Shown: positions 47,352 to 56,838, numbered from the stretch's first letter. The stretch is 64,000 bases of DNA from Thalassospira indica (GCF_003403095.1 NZ_CP031555.1:4342001-4406000); one strand, 5' to 3'. Translations and numbers: made by a program. The notes: generated from the letters alone by a model not told the origin.

Positions 47352-48101
47352 ATGAAGGTTCTCGTACCGGTCAAACGGGTCGTCGACTACAACGTGAAGA
47401 TCCGCGTCAAGGCGGATGGTTCCTGTGTCGACCTTGCCAATGTCAAAATGTCGATGAACCCCTTCGACGAGATCGCGGTCGAAGAAGCCATTCGCCTTAA
47501 GGAATCCGGTCAGGCTGACGAAATCGTCGCCGTTTCGATTGGTCCGGCACAGGCACAGGAAACCCTGCGCACCGCCCTTGCCATGGGTGCTGATCGCGCC
47601 ATCCTGGTCACGGTTGATGGTCCGGTTGAGCCGCTTGACGTCGCGAAAATCCTCAAAGGTGTTGTGAACGCCGAGGAACCCGGCCTTGTCATTCTGGGCA
47701 AACAGGCGATTGACGACGATGCCAACCAGACCGGCCAGATGCTTTCGGCCCTGCTTGGTTGGTCACAGGCAACTTTCGCCTCCAAGCTGGAACTCTCGGC
47801 TGATCATGCAAAAGTAACCCGCGAGGTTGACGGCGGTCTTCAGGCCATCAGCGTCAGCCTCCCGGCAATTGTCACCGCCGACCTTCGCCTGAACGAGCCG
47901 CGCTATGCGTCGCTTCCCAATATCATGAAGGCAAAGAAAAAGCCGCTCGATACCAAAACCGCCGCTGACTTTGGCGTTACCGTTGCCCCGCGCCTGCGCC
48001 TGATCCGGGTTGAAGAACCCGCAACACGCAAGGCTGGCATCAAGGTTGCCGACGTTGCCGAACTCACCGACAAACTCAAGAATGAAGCTGGCGTCATCTG
48101 A
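47352..48101 (+). CDS. etfB: Electron transfer flavoprotein, beta subunit
   Basis: 249-residue small ETF subunit carrying AMP. Starts [20 protein letters not shown], with the conserved [17 protein letters not shown] and the signature-like stretch [39 protein letters not shown] lies just before the double ATG. First gene of etfB-etfA-purU-dehydrogenase. In this setting ETF accepts electrons from the dimethylglycine dehydrogenase and passes them to ETF-ubiquinone oxidoreductase. Confidence 0.94.
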   Translation: MKVLVPVKRVVDYNVKIRVKADGSCVDLANVKMSMNPFDEIAVEEAIRLKESGQADEIVAVSIGPAQAQETLRTALAMGADRAILVTVDGPVEPLDVAKILKGVVNAEEPGLVILGKQAIDDDANQTGQMLSALLGWSQATFASKLELSADHAKVTREVDGGLQAISVSLPAIVTADLRLNEPRYASLPNIMKAKKKPLDTKTAADFGVTVAPRLRLIRVEEPATRKAGIKVADVAELTDKLKNEAGVI

Positions 48102-48121
48102 CCCAGGCGGAGATTGAAATC

Positions 48122-49057
48122 ATGGCTATTCTTCTTTTTGCCGAACACGATAACACCACCCTGTCCGAACAGACCGCAAAGGCCCTGAGTGCTGCAACCC
48201 AAATCGGCGGCGATATTGATATTCTGGTCGCGGGCGCGGGCATTGGTGCGGTTGCCGATCAGGCATCCAAACTTGCCGGTATTCGAAGCGTCCTGGTCGC
48301 TGACAACGACGCACTTGCAAACCATCTTGCCGAAAATGCAGCCAACCTGATCGTTTCACTTGCGGACGATTACGACACCATCGTCGCCGCCGCAACGGCG
48401 AACGGCAAAAACATTCTGCCGCGTGTTGCCGCCCTGCTCGATGTCATGCAGGTGTCCGAGGTGATGGAAATTGTCGATGCCGATACCTTCAAACGCCCGA
48501 TCTATGCCGGTAACGCCATCGAAGTGGTGCAAAGCACAGACACCAAAAAGGTCCTGACCATCCGAACCTCAAGCTTTGGCGCAGCCGAGGCTGGCGAAAG
48601 CACTGTCGAAATCAAGCCGGTTGACGCGGGCAGTGCGAATAGCGGGAAATCTTCCTTCCTTGAAAACATTCTGTCGGAAAATGATCGGCCGGAACTAGGA
48701 TCTGCCAAGATTATTGTTTCCGGTGGCCGTGCCCTTGGTTCGGAAGACAAGTTCAAATCCGTCATCACGCCATTGGCCGACAAACTTGGCGCCGCCGTTG
48801 GCGCATCGCGTGCGGCTGTCGATGCGGGCTATGCCCCCAATGACCTTCAGGTTGGTCAGACGGGTAAAGTCGTTGCACCTGACCTATATATCGCATGTGG
48901 TATTTCCGGCGCGATCCAGCATCTGGCGGGTATGAAGGATTCCAAGATCATCGTTGCCATCAATACCGATGAAGAAGCTCCGATCTTCCAGGTCGCAGAT
49001 TACGGCATTGTCGGTGATCTGTTTGAAATCCTGCCGCAGCTGGAAAACCAGCTTTAA
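48122..49057 (+). CDS. etfA: Electron transfer flavoprotein, alpha subunit
   Basis: 311-residue FAD-binding ETF subunit. The C-terminal FAD domain is complete: [51 protein letters not shown] and [21 protein letters not shown]. Twenty bases after etfB, in the betaine-catabolic operon. Confidence 0.95.
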   Translation: MAILLFAEHDNTTLSEQTAKALSAATQIGGDIDILVAGAGIGAVADQASKLAGIRSVLVADNDALANHLAENAANLIVSLADDYDTIVAAATANGKNILPRVAALLDVMQVSEVMEIVDADTFKRPIYAGNAIEVVQSTDTKKVLTIRTSSFGAAEAGESTVEIKPVDAGSANSGKSSFLENILSENDRPELGSAKIIVSGGRALGSEDKFKSVITPLADKLGAAVGASRAAVDAGYAPNDLQVGQTGKVVAPDLYIACGISGAIQHLAGMKDSKIIVAINTDEEAPIFQVADYGIVGDLFEILPQLENQL

Positions 49058-49092
49058 CATTCAACACGAGACATCAAGACGGAACCAAACCA

Positions 49093-49950
49093 GTGAATGA
49101 TACCTCTTATATCCTTCGTGTTGCCTGTGATGATCAGCCGGGCATCGTTGCGACCGTTACCTCTGCTCTGGCCACGCGCGGCGCCAATATCGCCGAGTCC
49201 AACCAGTTCTGGGACCGCCACACCAACAAGTTCTTCCTGCGTGTTGCGATCATCACACCGGCAGATATCGACAAGGAATCTGTTGCCCTGTCGCTGAACC
49301 CCGCGGTGGATCGCTTTAACCTGAAGCTCAAGATTGATGAAGTTGCACGCCGTCCGAGAATCATCATCATGGTGTCGAAATTCGACCATGCGATGCTGCA
49401 CCTTCTTTACCAAATCAAGGTCGGCTGGCTCGACGCCGAAGTTGCGGCCATCGTTTCGAACCACGAAGATGCCCGCAAGGTCGCCGATCAGGAAGGTATT
49501 CCCTTCTACCACTGGCCGGTGAACAAGGAAAACAAGGCTGAACAGGAAGCCAAACTTGCTGACCTGATCAAGGAAACCAAGTCTGAACTGGTTGTCCTGG
49601 CTCGTTACATGCAGGTCCTGACCAACGAGTTTTCCAGCCAGTTCTATGGCATGATCATCAACATTCACCACTCGTTCCTGCCAAGCTTCAAGGGCGCAAA
49701 GCCCTATCATCAGGCTTACGAGCGCGGGGTGAAACTGATCGGCGCGACGGCACACTATGTCACGCCGGATCTCGATGAAGGCCCGATCATTGAACAGGAA
49801 ACCGAACGCGTAAACCACGCGATGTCCGCAGACGATTTCGTCGCAGCTGGTCGCGATATCGAATCCCGGGTTCTCGCCCGCGCAGTTAAATACCATCTTG
49901 AAGGCAGGGTGATGCTTAACGATCACCGAACGGTTGTCTTCACTTTGTAG
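49093..49950 (+). CDS. purU: Formyltetrahydrofolate deformylase
   Basis: 285 residues. Hydrolyses 10-formyl-THF to formate and THF, recycling folate. N-terminal ACT domain (about 1-80, VACDDQPGIVATVTSALATRGANI) and C-terminal formyltransferase-type catalytic domain with Asn-His-Ser in INIHHSFLPSFKGAKPY and Asp in PDLDEGPIIEQE. Start codon is GTG. Its place in the operon fits disposal of one-carbon units released when methyl groups of betaine derivatives are oxidised. Confidence 0.95.
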   Translation: MNDTSYILRVACDDQPGIVATVTSALATRGANIAESNQFWDRHTNKFFLRVAIITPADIDKESVALSLNPAVDRFNLKLKIDEVARRPRIIIMVSKFDHAMLHLLYQIKVGWLDAEVAAIVSNHEDARKVADQEGIPFYHWPVNKENKAEQEAKLADLIKETKSELVVLARYMQVLTNEFSSQFYGMIINIHHSFLPSFKGAKPYHQAYERGVKLIGATAHYVTPDLDEGPIIEQETERVNHAMSADDFVAAGRDIESRVLARAVKYHLEGRVMLNDHRTVVFTL

Positions 49951-50044
49951 TAAACTTCGCAAAGGGGCCGGCTTTGACCGGTCCCTGACGCGTTTTCGCC
50001 ATGCCGAGCACTGACAAACATCTCGGAAAGAAGGATTGAGAGAA

Positions 50045-52606
50045 ATGAGCGCATTTCCAAGCAAGGCCAAAGTCGTCATCGTCGGTCTCGGGGGTATTGT
50101 TGGTTCCTCGGTGGCGCATCACCTGATCGAAAACGGCTGGGATGACATTGTTGGCATCGACAAATCGGGCATTCCGACCGATATCGGCTCGACGGCCCAC
50201 GCATCCGACTTCTGCTATGCCACCAGCCATGATCAGCTGACCACCTGGACCACCATGTATTCCATGAATTTCTATGAAAAAATGGGCCATTACGCGCGCA
50301 TCGGTGGTCTGGAAGTGGCACGTGTCGGTGATCACGAACGCATGGGTGAACTTAAACGCCGCGTTGATTCCGGCAAGGCATTTGGCACCAACGTCAAAAT
50401 CATCTCTGCCGCTGAAGCCAAGGAAAAATTCCCGCTTCTCGAAGAAGACCAGATCATGGGTGCGATGTGGGATCCGGACGCCGGTCTTGTTATTCCGCGC
50501 TCCCAGACGGTTGCTGGCAAACTGATTGATCAGGGCGTCGCCTCCGGCAAGCTCAAGATCTTTTCCAACACCTCGGCGCTTGAATTGATCACCGAAGATG
50601 GCCGCATCAAGGGTGTGGTCACCGAGCGCGGTACGATCCATGCCGACTATGTTGTTGTCTGTGCCGGTCTCTGGGGCCGTCTGATTGCGGAAATGGCCGG
50701 CGAAGACCTTCCCGTCATGCCGGTTGATCACCCGTTGACCTTCTTCGGGCCGTACAACCAGTTCGAAGGTACCGGTGTTGAAATCGGCTATCCTTTGCTG
50801 CGTGACCAGGGCAACTCGGCCTATATGCGCGACACCGGCGATCCCAAAAGCACTGAGGGTGGCCAGATCGAATGGGGTTACTATTACGAGGAAAACCCGC
50901 GTCTGGTCCATCCGCGCGACATTCTTGAAAAGGATCAGGCACGCCTGTCCCCGTCGCAGCGCGACCTTGAGCTCGAAGACGTCATGGAACCGCTTGAACG
51001 CGCCATGGAACTGACCCCGATCCTGACCGAGCTTGGCTTTAACGAAAGCCACTCGTTCAACGGTCTACTGCAGTCCTCAGCCGACGGCGGCCCAAGCATG
51101 GGTGAAAGTCAGAACCTGCGTGGCCTTTGGTACGCGGTTGGCATCTGGATTAAAGACGGACCGGGCATGGGCAAACTGATTGCCGACTGGATGACCCATG
51201 GCCGCACGCACATCGACCACGCCTCGGTCGATTTCTCGCGCTTTAACAAGTTCCAGCTCAACGAACAGTATATCCACGACCGTTGCTATGAAACGGCAAA
51301 AAAGATCTACAACCCGCCCGTCCACCCGCGCGAGCCATTCGCCAATGCCCGTGGTATCCGTCGTTCGCCGTTCTACGAACGCGAAGTTGAACTTGGCGGT
51401 TACTTCATGGAACTGGGCGGTTGGGAACGTGCACATGGCTATGCCGCCAACGAGCACCTTCTTGAAAAATACGCTGACCGCGTACCGGTCCGTGAACATG
51501 AATGGGACAACCGCCACTTCTGGCGCGTATCAAACGCCGAACAGCTGGCCATGAGCGACGATTGCGGCATCATCAACCTGTCGCACTTCCACATGACCGA
51601 CATTTCCGGCCCCGATCACGTCGAACTGATGGAATGGCTCTGCGCTGCCAAGATCGGTGGGGATGCCAATATCGGCAAGGGTATCTATACCCACATGCTT
51701 GATGACGAAGGCATGGTGCGTGCCGACTTCACCGTCTTCCGCATGGAAGACCGCTGCCGTCTGGTCAATGGTGCCGATGCCGGCCCGCGTGACCTGACTT
51801 ATATGCGCCGCACCGCCCAGGATAAGGGCTGGGATGTCACGATCACCGATGTCACCGAAGATTTCACCACCATCGGCATCTGGGGCCCGAACGCGCGTGA
51901 GAACCTTAAAAAGGTTGTCGAAGACCCCGAGGCGCTCAATGTGGAAAACTTCCCGTTTGCCGCCATCCGTCAGATCAGGATTGCTGGCAAAACCGTCTCG
52001 GCTTTCCGCATTTCCTATGTCGGCGAACAGGGTTGGGAACTTCACATGCGTTATGAAGACGGCCTGGCTGTCTGGGATGCGCTGCGCGGCATTGGCGTTC
52101 TGGCGGTTGGTGTTGAAACCTATGCCAACTCGCGCCGTCTGGAAAAATCGCTGCGCTTGCAGAACGCAGATCTGCACACCCAGTACAACCTGCTGGAAGC
52201 CGACCTTGCTCGCCCGAAGGTCAAGGAAGCCGACTTCCGCGGTAAGGCAAAGCACGTTGAATATCGCGAACGCGATCATCAACCAGCCATGCTCTGCACC
52301 CTGATCATGACCGACAATGTCGATGCCAATAGTGTTGCCCGTTACCCGGTCGGACGTCTGCCGGTGATGGATCCGGAAACTGGCAAAACCCTGATTGATG
52401 AACTGGGCCGTCGTTCCTACACCACCTCGATCGCCTTTGGTCCAAGCATCGGCAAAAACATCGCCCTTGCCTACCTGCCATGGGACTACTGCCAGGAAGG
52501 TCGCAAACTGATCGTGTCTTATATGGACGAGATCTATCCGGTCGAAGTTTATGGCATCGGCTACAAACCGATCTACGATCCGGAAAACCTCAAGCCGCGC
52601 AGCTAA
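50045..52606 (+). CDS. Dimethylglycine/sarcosine dehydrogenase-type FAD-GcvT protein
   Basis: 853-residue flavoprotein. Order: FAD-binding DAO domain (about 8-380, VVIVGLGGIVGSSVAHHL), FAO_M linker, GcvT folate-binding domain (about 430-740) and GcvT C-terminal barrel (about 755-845). His52 in GSTAHASDF aligns with the histidine that carries covalent FAD in mammalian dimethylglycine dehydrogenase (GSTWHAAG). Expected to oxidise a methyl group of dimethylglycine, pass electrons to ETF and hand formaldehyde to THF. Context favours dimethylglycine; sarcosine is the alternative. ATG at 50045 chosen over an upstream TTG. Last gene of the etfBA-purU operon; terminator follows. Confidence 0.87.
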   Translation: MSAFPSKAKVVIVGLGGIVGSSVAHHLIENGWDDIVGIDKSGIPTDIGSTAHASDFCYATSHDQLTTWTTMYSMNFYEKMGHYARIGGLEVARVGDHERMGELKRRVDSGKAFGTNVKIISAAEAKEKFPLLEEDQIMGAMWDPDAGLVIPRSQTVAGKLIDQGVASGKLKIFSNTSALELITEDGRIKGVVTERGTIHADYVVVCAGLWGRLIAEMAGEDLPVMPVDHPLTFFGPYNQFEGTGVEIGYPLLRDQGNSAYMRDTGDPKSTEGGQIEWGYYYEENPRLVHPRDILEKDQARLSPSQRDLELEDVMEPLERAMELTPILTELGFNESHSFNGLLQSSADGGPSMGESQNLRGLWYAVGIWIKDGPGMGKLIADWMTHGRTHIDHASVDFSRFNKFQLNEQYIHDRCYETAKKIYNPPVHPREPFANARGIRRSPFYEREVELGGYFMELGGWERAHGYAANEHLLEKYADRVPVREHEWDNRHFWRVSNAEQLAMSDDCGIINLSHFHMTDISGPDHVELMEWLCAAKIGGDANIGKGIYTHMLDDEGMVRADFTVFRMEDRCRLVNGADAGPRDLTYMRRTAQDKGWDVTITDVTEDFTTIGIWGPNARENLKKVVEDPEALNVENFPFAAIRQIRIAGKTVSAFRISYVGEQGWELHMRYEDGLAVWDALRGIGVLAVGVETYANSRRLEKSLRLQNADLHTQYNLLEADLARPKVKEADFRGKAKHVEYRERDHQPAMLCTLIMTDNVDANSVARYPVGRLPVMDPETGKTLIDELGRRSYTTSIAFGPSIGKNIALAYLPWDYCQEGRKLIVSYMDEIYPVEVYGIGYKPIYDPENLKPRS

Positions 52607-52628
52607 ATCGCCTACGCGCCATACGAAC

Positions 52629-52658
52629 AAAAAGGGCGGGGTAAATCCCGCCCTTTTT
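52629..52658 (+). terminator. Intrinsic terminator
   Basis: AAAAAGGGCGGG / CCCGCCCTTTTT around a 6-base loop, 23 bases past the dehydrogenase stop; also faces the convergent metallo-hydrolase gene. Confidence 0.9.
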
Positions 52659-52680
52659 TCATATTCGAACCGATCAAGGC

Positions 52681-53658
52681 TTAACAACCGGCTGAACAGA
52701 TCCCGGCGCTGTCGAATTCCATGGTCCTACCACTCAGCGGAACATGGGTCGGAACACTCACTGCGTTGATAAAGGCCTCGGTCCGGGTACCGGAACGCAC
52801 ATTACCGCCATCCGTTGCCCATTCATTGGCATGCGATGGAATAACCGATGCTGGCATGATCAGGTCATTGATGACATAGGCGGCTTCTGTCGGGCCGGTA
52901 GTGTAGGTATCACCGATATTCATCACCACAAGCTTCGCACCGTAATGGCCACGCACCACAGCGTCCTGTTCGGCCGTGATGCCCGTATCACCGGACAGAT
53001 AGACCGACAATCCGTTCGAGAAGGTCAGGACATAACCAGTCGGCGGCCCTGCATACGCGGTCACCCCGGAAGATTTAAGCATCTCACCCAGCGGCCCGCC
53101 AAGGAAGTCACCTGAAACGCCGTTGCTGTGCACAGCCGGAACCGTGGTGATACTCACACCACCGACCATGCGCGAAGCCCCGAAACGCACCAGAACGGAC
53201 TTGTCCGGATCACCCCCGATACTTTCAAGTTTGCGCCCCAGAATACCGGGCATTTCGCTACCGGTTACGATCAACGCATCCTTGGCATGTGCAATCTGAA
53301 CCGTGTTCGACACGGACCGGACATCAACCGGGAAGGATGGCTTGCCGCACTCGGTTGCATTCACCGCCTCGATATGACGGTCACCAAGGTGGTCGCCATG
53401 CATATGACTGAGCAATACCGCATCAATCTCGCCCAATCGCGCGTCGTCTGGCCCGGCCACCGTTCGACCGGTGTCGTAAAGAATACGGGTACCATCCGGA
53501 TCTTCGAATATCATCGCCCGATCAAGCGGGCAGAACTCGCCATCAACCGCACCAAGCGGCGTTACTTTAACAGTCTGGGCCTGCGCCGATGCACCGATGG
53601 CCAATGCTGCGGTAATCAACCCCGCAGCAAATCCACCCCATTTTCCACTCGTCTTCAT
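52681..53658 (-). CDS. Exported metallo-beta-lactamase-fold hydrolase
   Basis: 325 residues with a Sec signal peptide (cleavage near AQA-QT, about residue 28). Metal motif HMHGDHLGD (HxHxDH), later His in VPAVHSN, Asp in LSGDTG and His in IPSHANEWA, the UlaG/L-ascorbate-lactonase-like arrangement. The C-terminus ends SAGICSAGC. Periplasmic hydrolase of unknown substrate; it is not a classical beta-lactamase by motif. Last gene before the repeat-rich junction at 53.8-54.1 kb. Confidence 0.87.
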   Translation of the reverse strand: MKTSGKWGGFAAGLITAALAIGASAQAQTVKVTPLGAVDGEFCPLDRAMIFEDPDGTRILYDTGRTVAGPDDARLGEIDAVLLSHMHGDHLGDRHIEAVNATECGKPSFPVDVRSVSNTVQIAHAKDALIVTGSEMPGILGRKLESIGGDPDKSVLVRFGASRMVGGVSITTVPAVHSNGVSGDFLGGPLGEMLKSSGVTAYAGPPTGYVLTFSNGLSVYLSGDTGITAEQDAVVRGHYGAKLVVMNIGDTYTTGPTEAAYVINDLIMPASVIPSHANEWATDGGNVRSGTRTEAFINAVSVPTHVPLSGRTMEFDSAGICSAGC

Positions 53659-53836
53659 GATCTGTCCTCCACTGTTTCATCACATTGAGTTTTGATCCGC
53701 TGACTTTAATACGTGCAAATAGGGCATCGGATTTACTGCCCCGCACCCGACGAGGACGATCCTAACATAATCCGCCTTGCAACCTCGCATTGTTCAGGGA
53801 CGACGGTCGTGGCCTAAGACTGACTCTCTGGGCAAT

Positions 53837-53873
53837 AAAAAAACCCTACCACCGAAGGGGGCAGGGTCTTTTT
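53837..53873 (-). terminator. Terminator downstream of tRNA-like remnant 1
   Basis: On the minus strand ACCCTGCCCC-CTTCGG-TGGTAGGGT then seven Ts: a hairpin with a C(UUCG)G loop and a few mismatches, directly after the CCA end of the remnant. Confidence 0.7.
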
Positions 53874-53875
53874 AT

Positions 53876-53894
53876 TGGTTGCGGGGGCAGGATT
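53876..53894 (-). repeat. Initiator-tRNA 3'-end-like remnant, copy 1
   Basis: The minus strand reads AATCCTGCCCCCGCAACCA, which matches the T-loop end, T-stem, acceptor strand and CCA of alphaproteobacterial initiator tRNA (GGTTCAAATCCTGCCCCCGCAACCA). The rest of the tRNA is absent. Copy 2 shares TGGTTGCGGGGGC. Match is to remembered tRNA sequence, not a search. Confidence 0.6.
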
Positions 53895-53949
53895 AGTCTC
53901 CGCCCTATGGGCTCCGCCAGCTCCGGCCTTTGGCCTTCGCAAAGAACCT

Positions 53950-53972
53950 GCAAACAGGCATGGCCTGTTTGC
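53950..53972. repeat. Perfect 10-bp inverted repeat
   Basis: GCAAACAGGC-ATG-GCCTGTTTGC between the two tRNA-like remnants. Long perfect stem, 3-base loop, no T-run; looks like a structural element, not a terminator. Confidence 0.6.
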
Positions 53973-54008
53973 GATCTTCCAATCCGTATGCACCCGGCAA
54001 GCGAACAT

Positions 54009-54036
54009 TAAAAAAGCCCGCCACAAGGGCGAGCTT
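54009..54036 (-). terminator. Terminator downstream of tRNA-like remnant 2
   Basis: On the minus strand GCTCGCC-CTTGT-GGCGGGC followed by six Ts, one mismatch in the stem, placed 10 bases after the CCA end of remnant 2. Confidence 0.7.
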
Positions 54037-54045
54037 ATTTAATGT

Positions 54046-54058
54046 TGGTTGCGGGGGC
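54046..54058 (-). repeat. Initiator-tRNA 3'-end-like remnant, copy 2
   Basis: The minus strand reads GCCCCCGCAACCA, the acceptor 3' strand and CCA of the same tRNA; flanking bases differ from copy 1. A direct repeat of copy 1, 170 bases away. Confidence 0.55.
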
Positions 54059-54215
54059 GCGCAACTACATACGCTGTTCTACGCCAACGCTCGCTGCAAA
54101 GAAGCTTTTCTACCCTTTTTAGGTCAATATCTCTTACACACCGCGCAACAAAGATAAATATGCACCCCATGCGATAAAGTTTTCAAAAGTACAGTAGACC
54201 CAACAATCACTATGA

Positions 54216-54701
54216 TTAATCGTGTGAATTCTGATCTTTGAAGTCCTGTAACTTTTCAATCAATTGAGTGGGATTTAGCTCCAAATCCAATGAGAACTTT
54301 ACAAACCTGTCTCGACCTTCAACACTGTTTTTCAGATAGAATCCCGCCTGTAGGTTCGACTTATGGTCATGTCCATCATGCAAGCGAAGATCAAAATGAT
54401 CAATTTCTTCCCATTCGAAGAACCTGTCCTTTTTCCATATATTCTTAAGTAAAATGCCATTGGTTGAAAGTATCAGACTGCCATGACCAAGATGTTTCAC
54501 ACCATACATTTCAACTGAAGAACCAAGAGCAAGCAAGATCAGCCCCCCCAGCAAGACCGTAGCAGCTGCGGGATATGCTGACAGAAAGCCGGGTGACGCG
54601 ATCACAAAAGTCACTCCTCCCAAAAGCAGTGTCCAAGAAAGAAGCACCGTACCTGTTCTGCCGTTTTGTGACGCTCTAATTATCAAATTTTGATCTGGCA
54701 C
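54216..54701 (-). CDS. Two-TM membrane protein of unknown function
   Basis: 161 residues. Two hydrophobic segments (about 17-37 and 44-62) are followed by a soluble domain with strands LILSTNGILLKN, FFEWEEIDHFDLRL and RFVKFSLDLE, a pattern like bacterial PH-like domains attached to membrane anchors. Start codon is GTG, supported by GGGGAGG 3-8 bases upstream. Function not recognised. AT-richer than the genes to its left. Divergent from the hybrid kinase. Confidence 0.72.
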   Translation of the reverse strand: MPDQNLIIRASQNGRTGTVLLSWTLLLGGVTFVIASPGFLSAYPAAATVLLGGLILLALGSSVEMYGVKHLGHGSLILSTNGILLKNIWKKDRFFEWEEIDHFDLRLHDGHDHKSNLQAGFYLKNSVEGRDRFVKFSLDLELNPTQLIEKLQDFKDQNSHD

Positions 54702-54849
54702 GAGCCTCCCCTATCAACAGAATTCGACAACCAAGTGCCAACCTTCTTATCCGCTTTGCTCACACAATAATGAGCTAAAATTCGCAAACGCGCTCTAGCA
54801 CATGCAGACTATTTGTATCCAAACCTGAATATGCAAGTATGCATCTGAC

Positions 54850-56661
54850 GTGATTCAAGAGAAAAACCAATTTATTTTGTTTCTTTGCGTCCTATTCAGG
54901 AGATTTTTTATCAAAGTACAAAGCTTTTTCCCTGATCACTGGAAAGCAGAATACCTGTTCCGGCTTGGCATAGGTAGCTGGATTGTGCACCTGTGTGTTG
55001 TGACGCTATGTTTCCTCGTTCTCCGCGGAACACCCAAGTGGCCCTTCGAATGGCTTGCCGCCATGGCTTTGATATCCGTCCTTCTAGGAGGGACAAGCGC
55101 TGTATATTCCTTTGGAAGTACAAGCCTGCAGCTAAATTCAAAGCACTGGCTTCATCTTCACGCCATGTTCACAACGGTTGCAGGTTTGATTTGGGGTACA
55201 GGTGCAATTTTATGTAGCCTGGAAACACCCGATAAATTGTTGTTTTACACTTTGGCTCTCGGCGGCACGGCACTTGGTGCGGTGAGCTCTCAACATAGCT
55301 ATCTTGTTTCCTGCTACCTATCGCTCTGGACATCCATTCCTATGTTGTCGGTTGCGCATTTTCTTGCCGGCACCAATCTCGAAAACCGGGTAGCAGGCAT
55401 CCTGATTTTGCTATTTGGCGTGATGCTATCTATTCTTGGCTGGCGAATGTACCGATTTCTGGCCAACAACGTCGCACTCAACAAAAGTCTGGATGCAAAA
55501 GTTAACGAACTTGAAGATGTCCGGCATAGGCTCGATCAGGCGCTCAAAGTTACCCAAGACGCCAATGAGGCAAAGTCGCGACTGCTTGCGCAGGCCAGTC
55601 ATGACTTGCGCCAACCGGTTCATGCTGCCGGACTTTTTATCGCTCACTTGAAAGAAAAAACAACAGATCCTGAGAGCCTCCAAATATTGGACAGGGTCGG
55701 GTTGTCTCTCGCCAGTCTTTCCAGACTGTTTCGTTCTCTGCTTGATATCGCCGCCCTGGATCTTGGCCGGATTACTGTGCAAGCCACAGCATTTCCGATA
55801 CAGGAAGTAATTGATCAGGTCATTCGTCAAACTGAAGCGCTAGCGCAGAAGAATGAAATCACAATACGCACTGTCCCTACCCGAAGATGGGTACGAACCG
55901 ATCCGGCATTGCTTGAAACCATCCTGCAGAACCTTGTGACCAACGCTATCAAATATGCGCCTGGCAAAGACATTCTGGTTGGCTGTCGTCAAGTAAAAAA
56001 CACTTTGTCGATAGAGATTATTGATCGGGGACAAGGGATACAGCCAGCTAAATACGATGAAATTTTTAAAGAATTCTCCCGATTGCCGGAAGCTCTTATG
56101 AAAGGAATTGACGGACTAGGACTTGGTCTTGCCATTGTTAAAAGAATGGTAGATCTAATCGGTGCAACTGTTGCCGTCTATTCCCTTGAAGGAAAAGGAA
56201 GCCGTTTCATTGTTTCTGGCATTGCACAAACATCGCCACGTCCCAGTGAACAGCCCGACACCAGAAAACCTCGAAATTTTGAAAATTTCAGGGTCACCAT
56301 AATTGACGACGATGCTCTTTGTGCCGACGGAATTGCTTCGTTGCTCGGAAGCTGGGGATGCAAGACAACAGTGTTCAATTCACTGCCTGCCGGTCTTCCT
56401 CAATCAGATTTCCTGATTATTGATCAATCCTTTGGATCAGATATGTCGGGAATAGATTGGCTGGAACAACTCCACCGTCAGGGACACAAGCCTCCTGCCG
56501 CTCTTTTAACAGCGAGTTTGGAAGAGGATCTTACCATCAGATGCCGTACATTATCCGTACCGATATTAAGAAAACCTGTGCAGCCCGGGCAACTCAGGTC
56601 TTTGCTGATTGCAGCGACCAGACGACATCGAGATACGACCTCGAACCCATCACCTCCATGA
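54850..56661 (+). CDS. Hybrid sensor histidine kinase with receiver domain
   Basis: 603 residues. An N-terminal membrane sensor of about six TM helices (35-205) has no recognisable periplasmic domain. A coiled linker leads to HisKA with His251 (QASHDLRQPVHAAG), then HATPase_c with N box NLVTNAIKYAP (361-371), G1 DRGQGI and G2 GLGLGLAIVKRM. A C-terminal receiver has Asp486-488, phospho-acceptor Asp525 (LIIDQS), Thr554 and Lys575; all key residues are intact. No DNA-binding output, so it must pass phosphate elsewhere; no partner regulator is seen here. GTG start with a weak ribosome-binding site, so the N-terminus is uncertain. Confidence 0.88.
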   Translation: MIQEKNQFILFLCVLFRRFFIKVQSFFPDHWKAEYLFRLGIGSWIVHLCVVTLCFLVLRGTPKWPFEWLAAMALISVLLGGTSAVYSFGSTSLQLNSKHWLHLHAMFTTVAGLIWGTGAILCSLETPDKLLFYTLALGGTALGAVSSQHSYLVSCYLSLWTSIPMLSVAHFLAGTNLENRVAGILILLFGVMLSILGWRMYRFLANNVALNKSLDAKVNELEDVRHRLDQALKVTQDANEAKSRLLAQASHDLRQPVHAAGLFIAHLKEKTTDPESLQILDRVGLSLASLSRLFRSLLDIAALDLGRITVQATAFPIQEVIDQVIRQTEALAQKNEITIRTVPTRRWVRTDPALLETILQNLVTNAIKYAPGKDILVGCRQVKNTLSIEIIDRGQGIQPAKYDEIFKEFSRLPEALMKGIDGLGLGLAIVKRMVDLIGATVAVYSLEGKGSRFIVSGIAQTSPRPSEQPDTRKPRNFENFRVTIIDDDALCADGIASLLGSWGCKTTVFNSLPAGLPQSDFLIIDQSFGSDMSGIDWLEQLHRQGHKPPAALLTASLEEDLTIRCRTLSVPILRKPVQPGQLRSLLIAATRRHRDTTSNPSPP

Positions 56662-56838
56662 AGCTTGATAACGGACAACCTGTTGAAAGCTCACAACTGG
56701 CGACACCGGAGTATCCGGTAGCACATACAACCTAATTGCATCACGAAAAGAACAACCATAAACTAATATTGGTCGGGCACATCAAACCAGATGGTTTATG
56801 ATGTTTGATCATGAGATTGATGGTGGATGGAGGTTCCA

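Larger units (their letters stand above)
53659..54215. other. Gene-free junction region
   Basis: 557 bases between two minus-strand genes. It holds two tRNA-3'-end-like repeats, two terminators and a 10-bp perfect hairpin, listed separately. Base composition and gene type change across it: GC-rich metabolic genes to the left, AT-richer accessory genes to the right. Confidence 0.5.

Noticed and set aside
53876..54058. A complete tRNA gene
   Set aside because: Only the 3' portion (T-stem side, acceptor strand and CCA) is present; no anticodon arm or 5' acceptor strand can be found nearby.
53790..54157. Short frames across the tRNA-remnant region
   Set aside because: They read through hairpins and terminators, which explains their odd composition.
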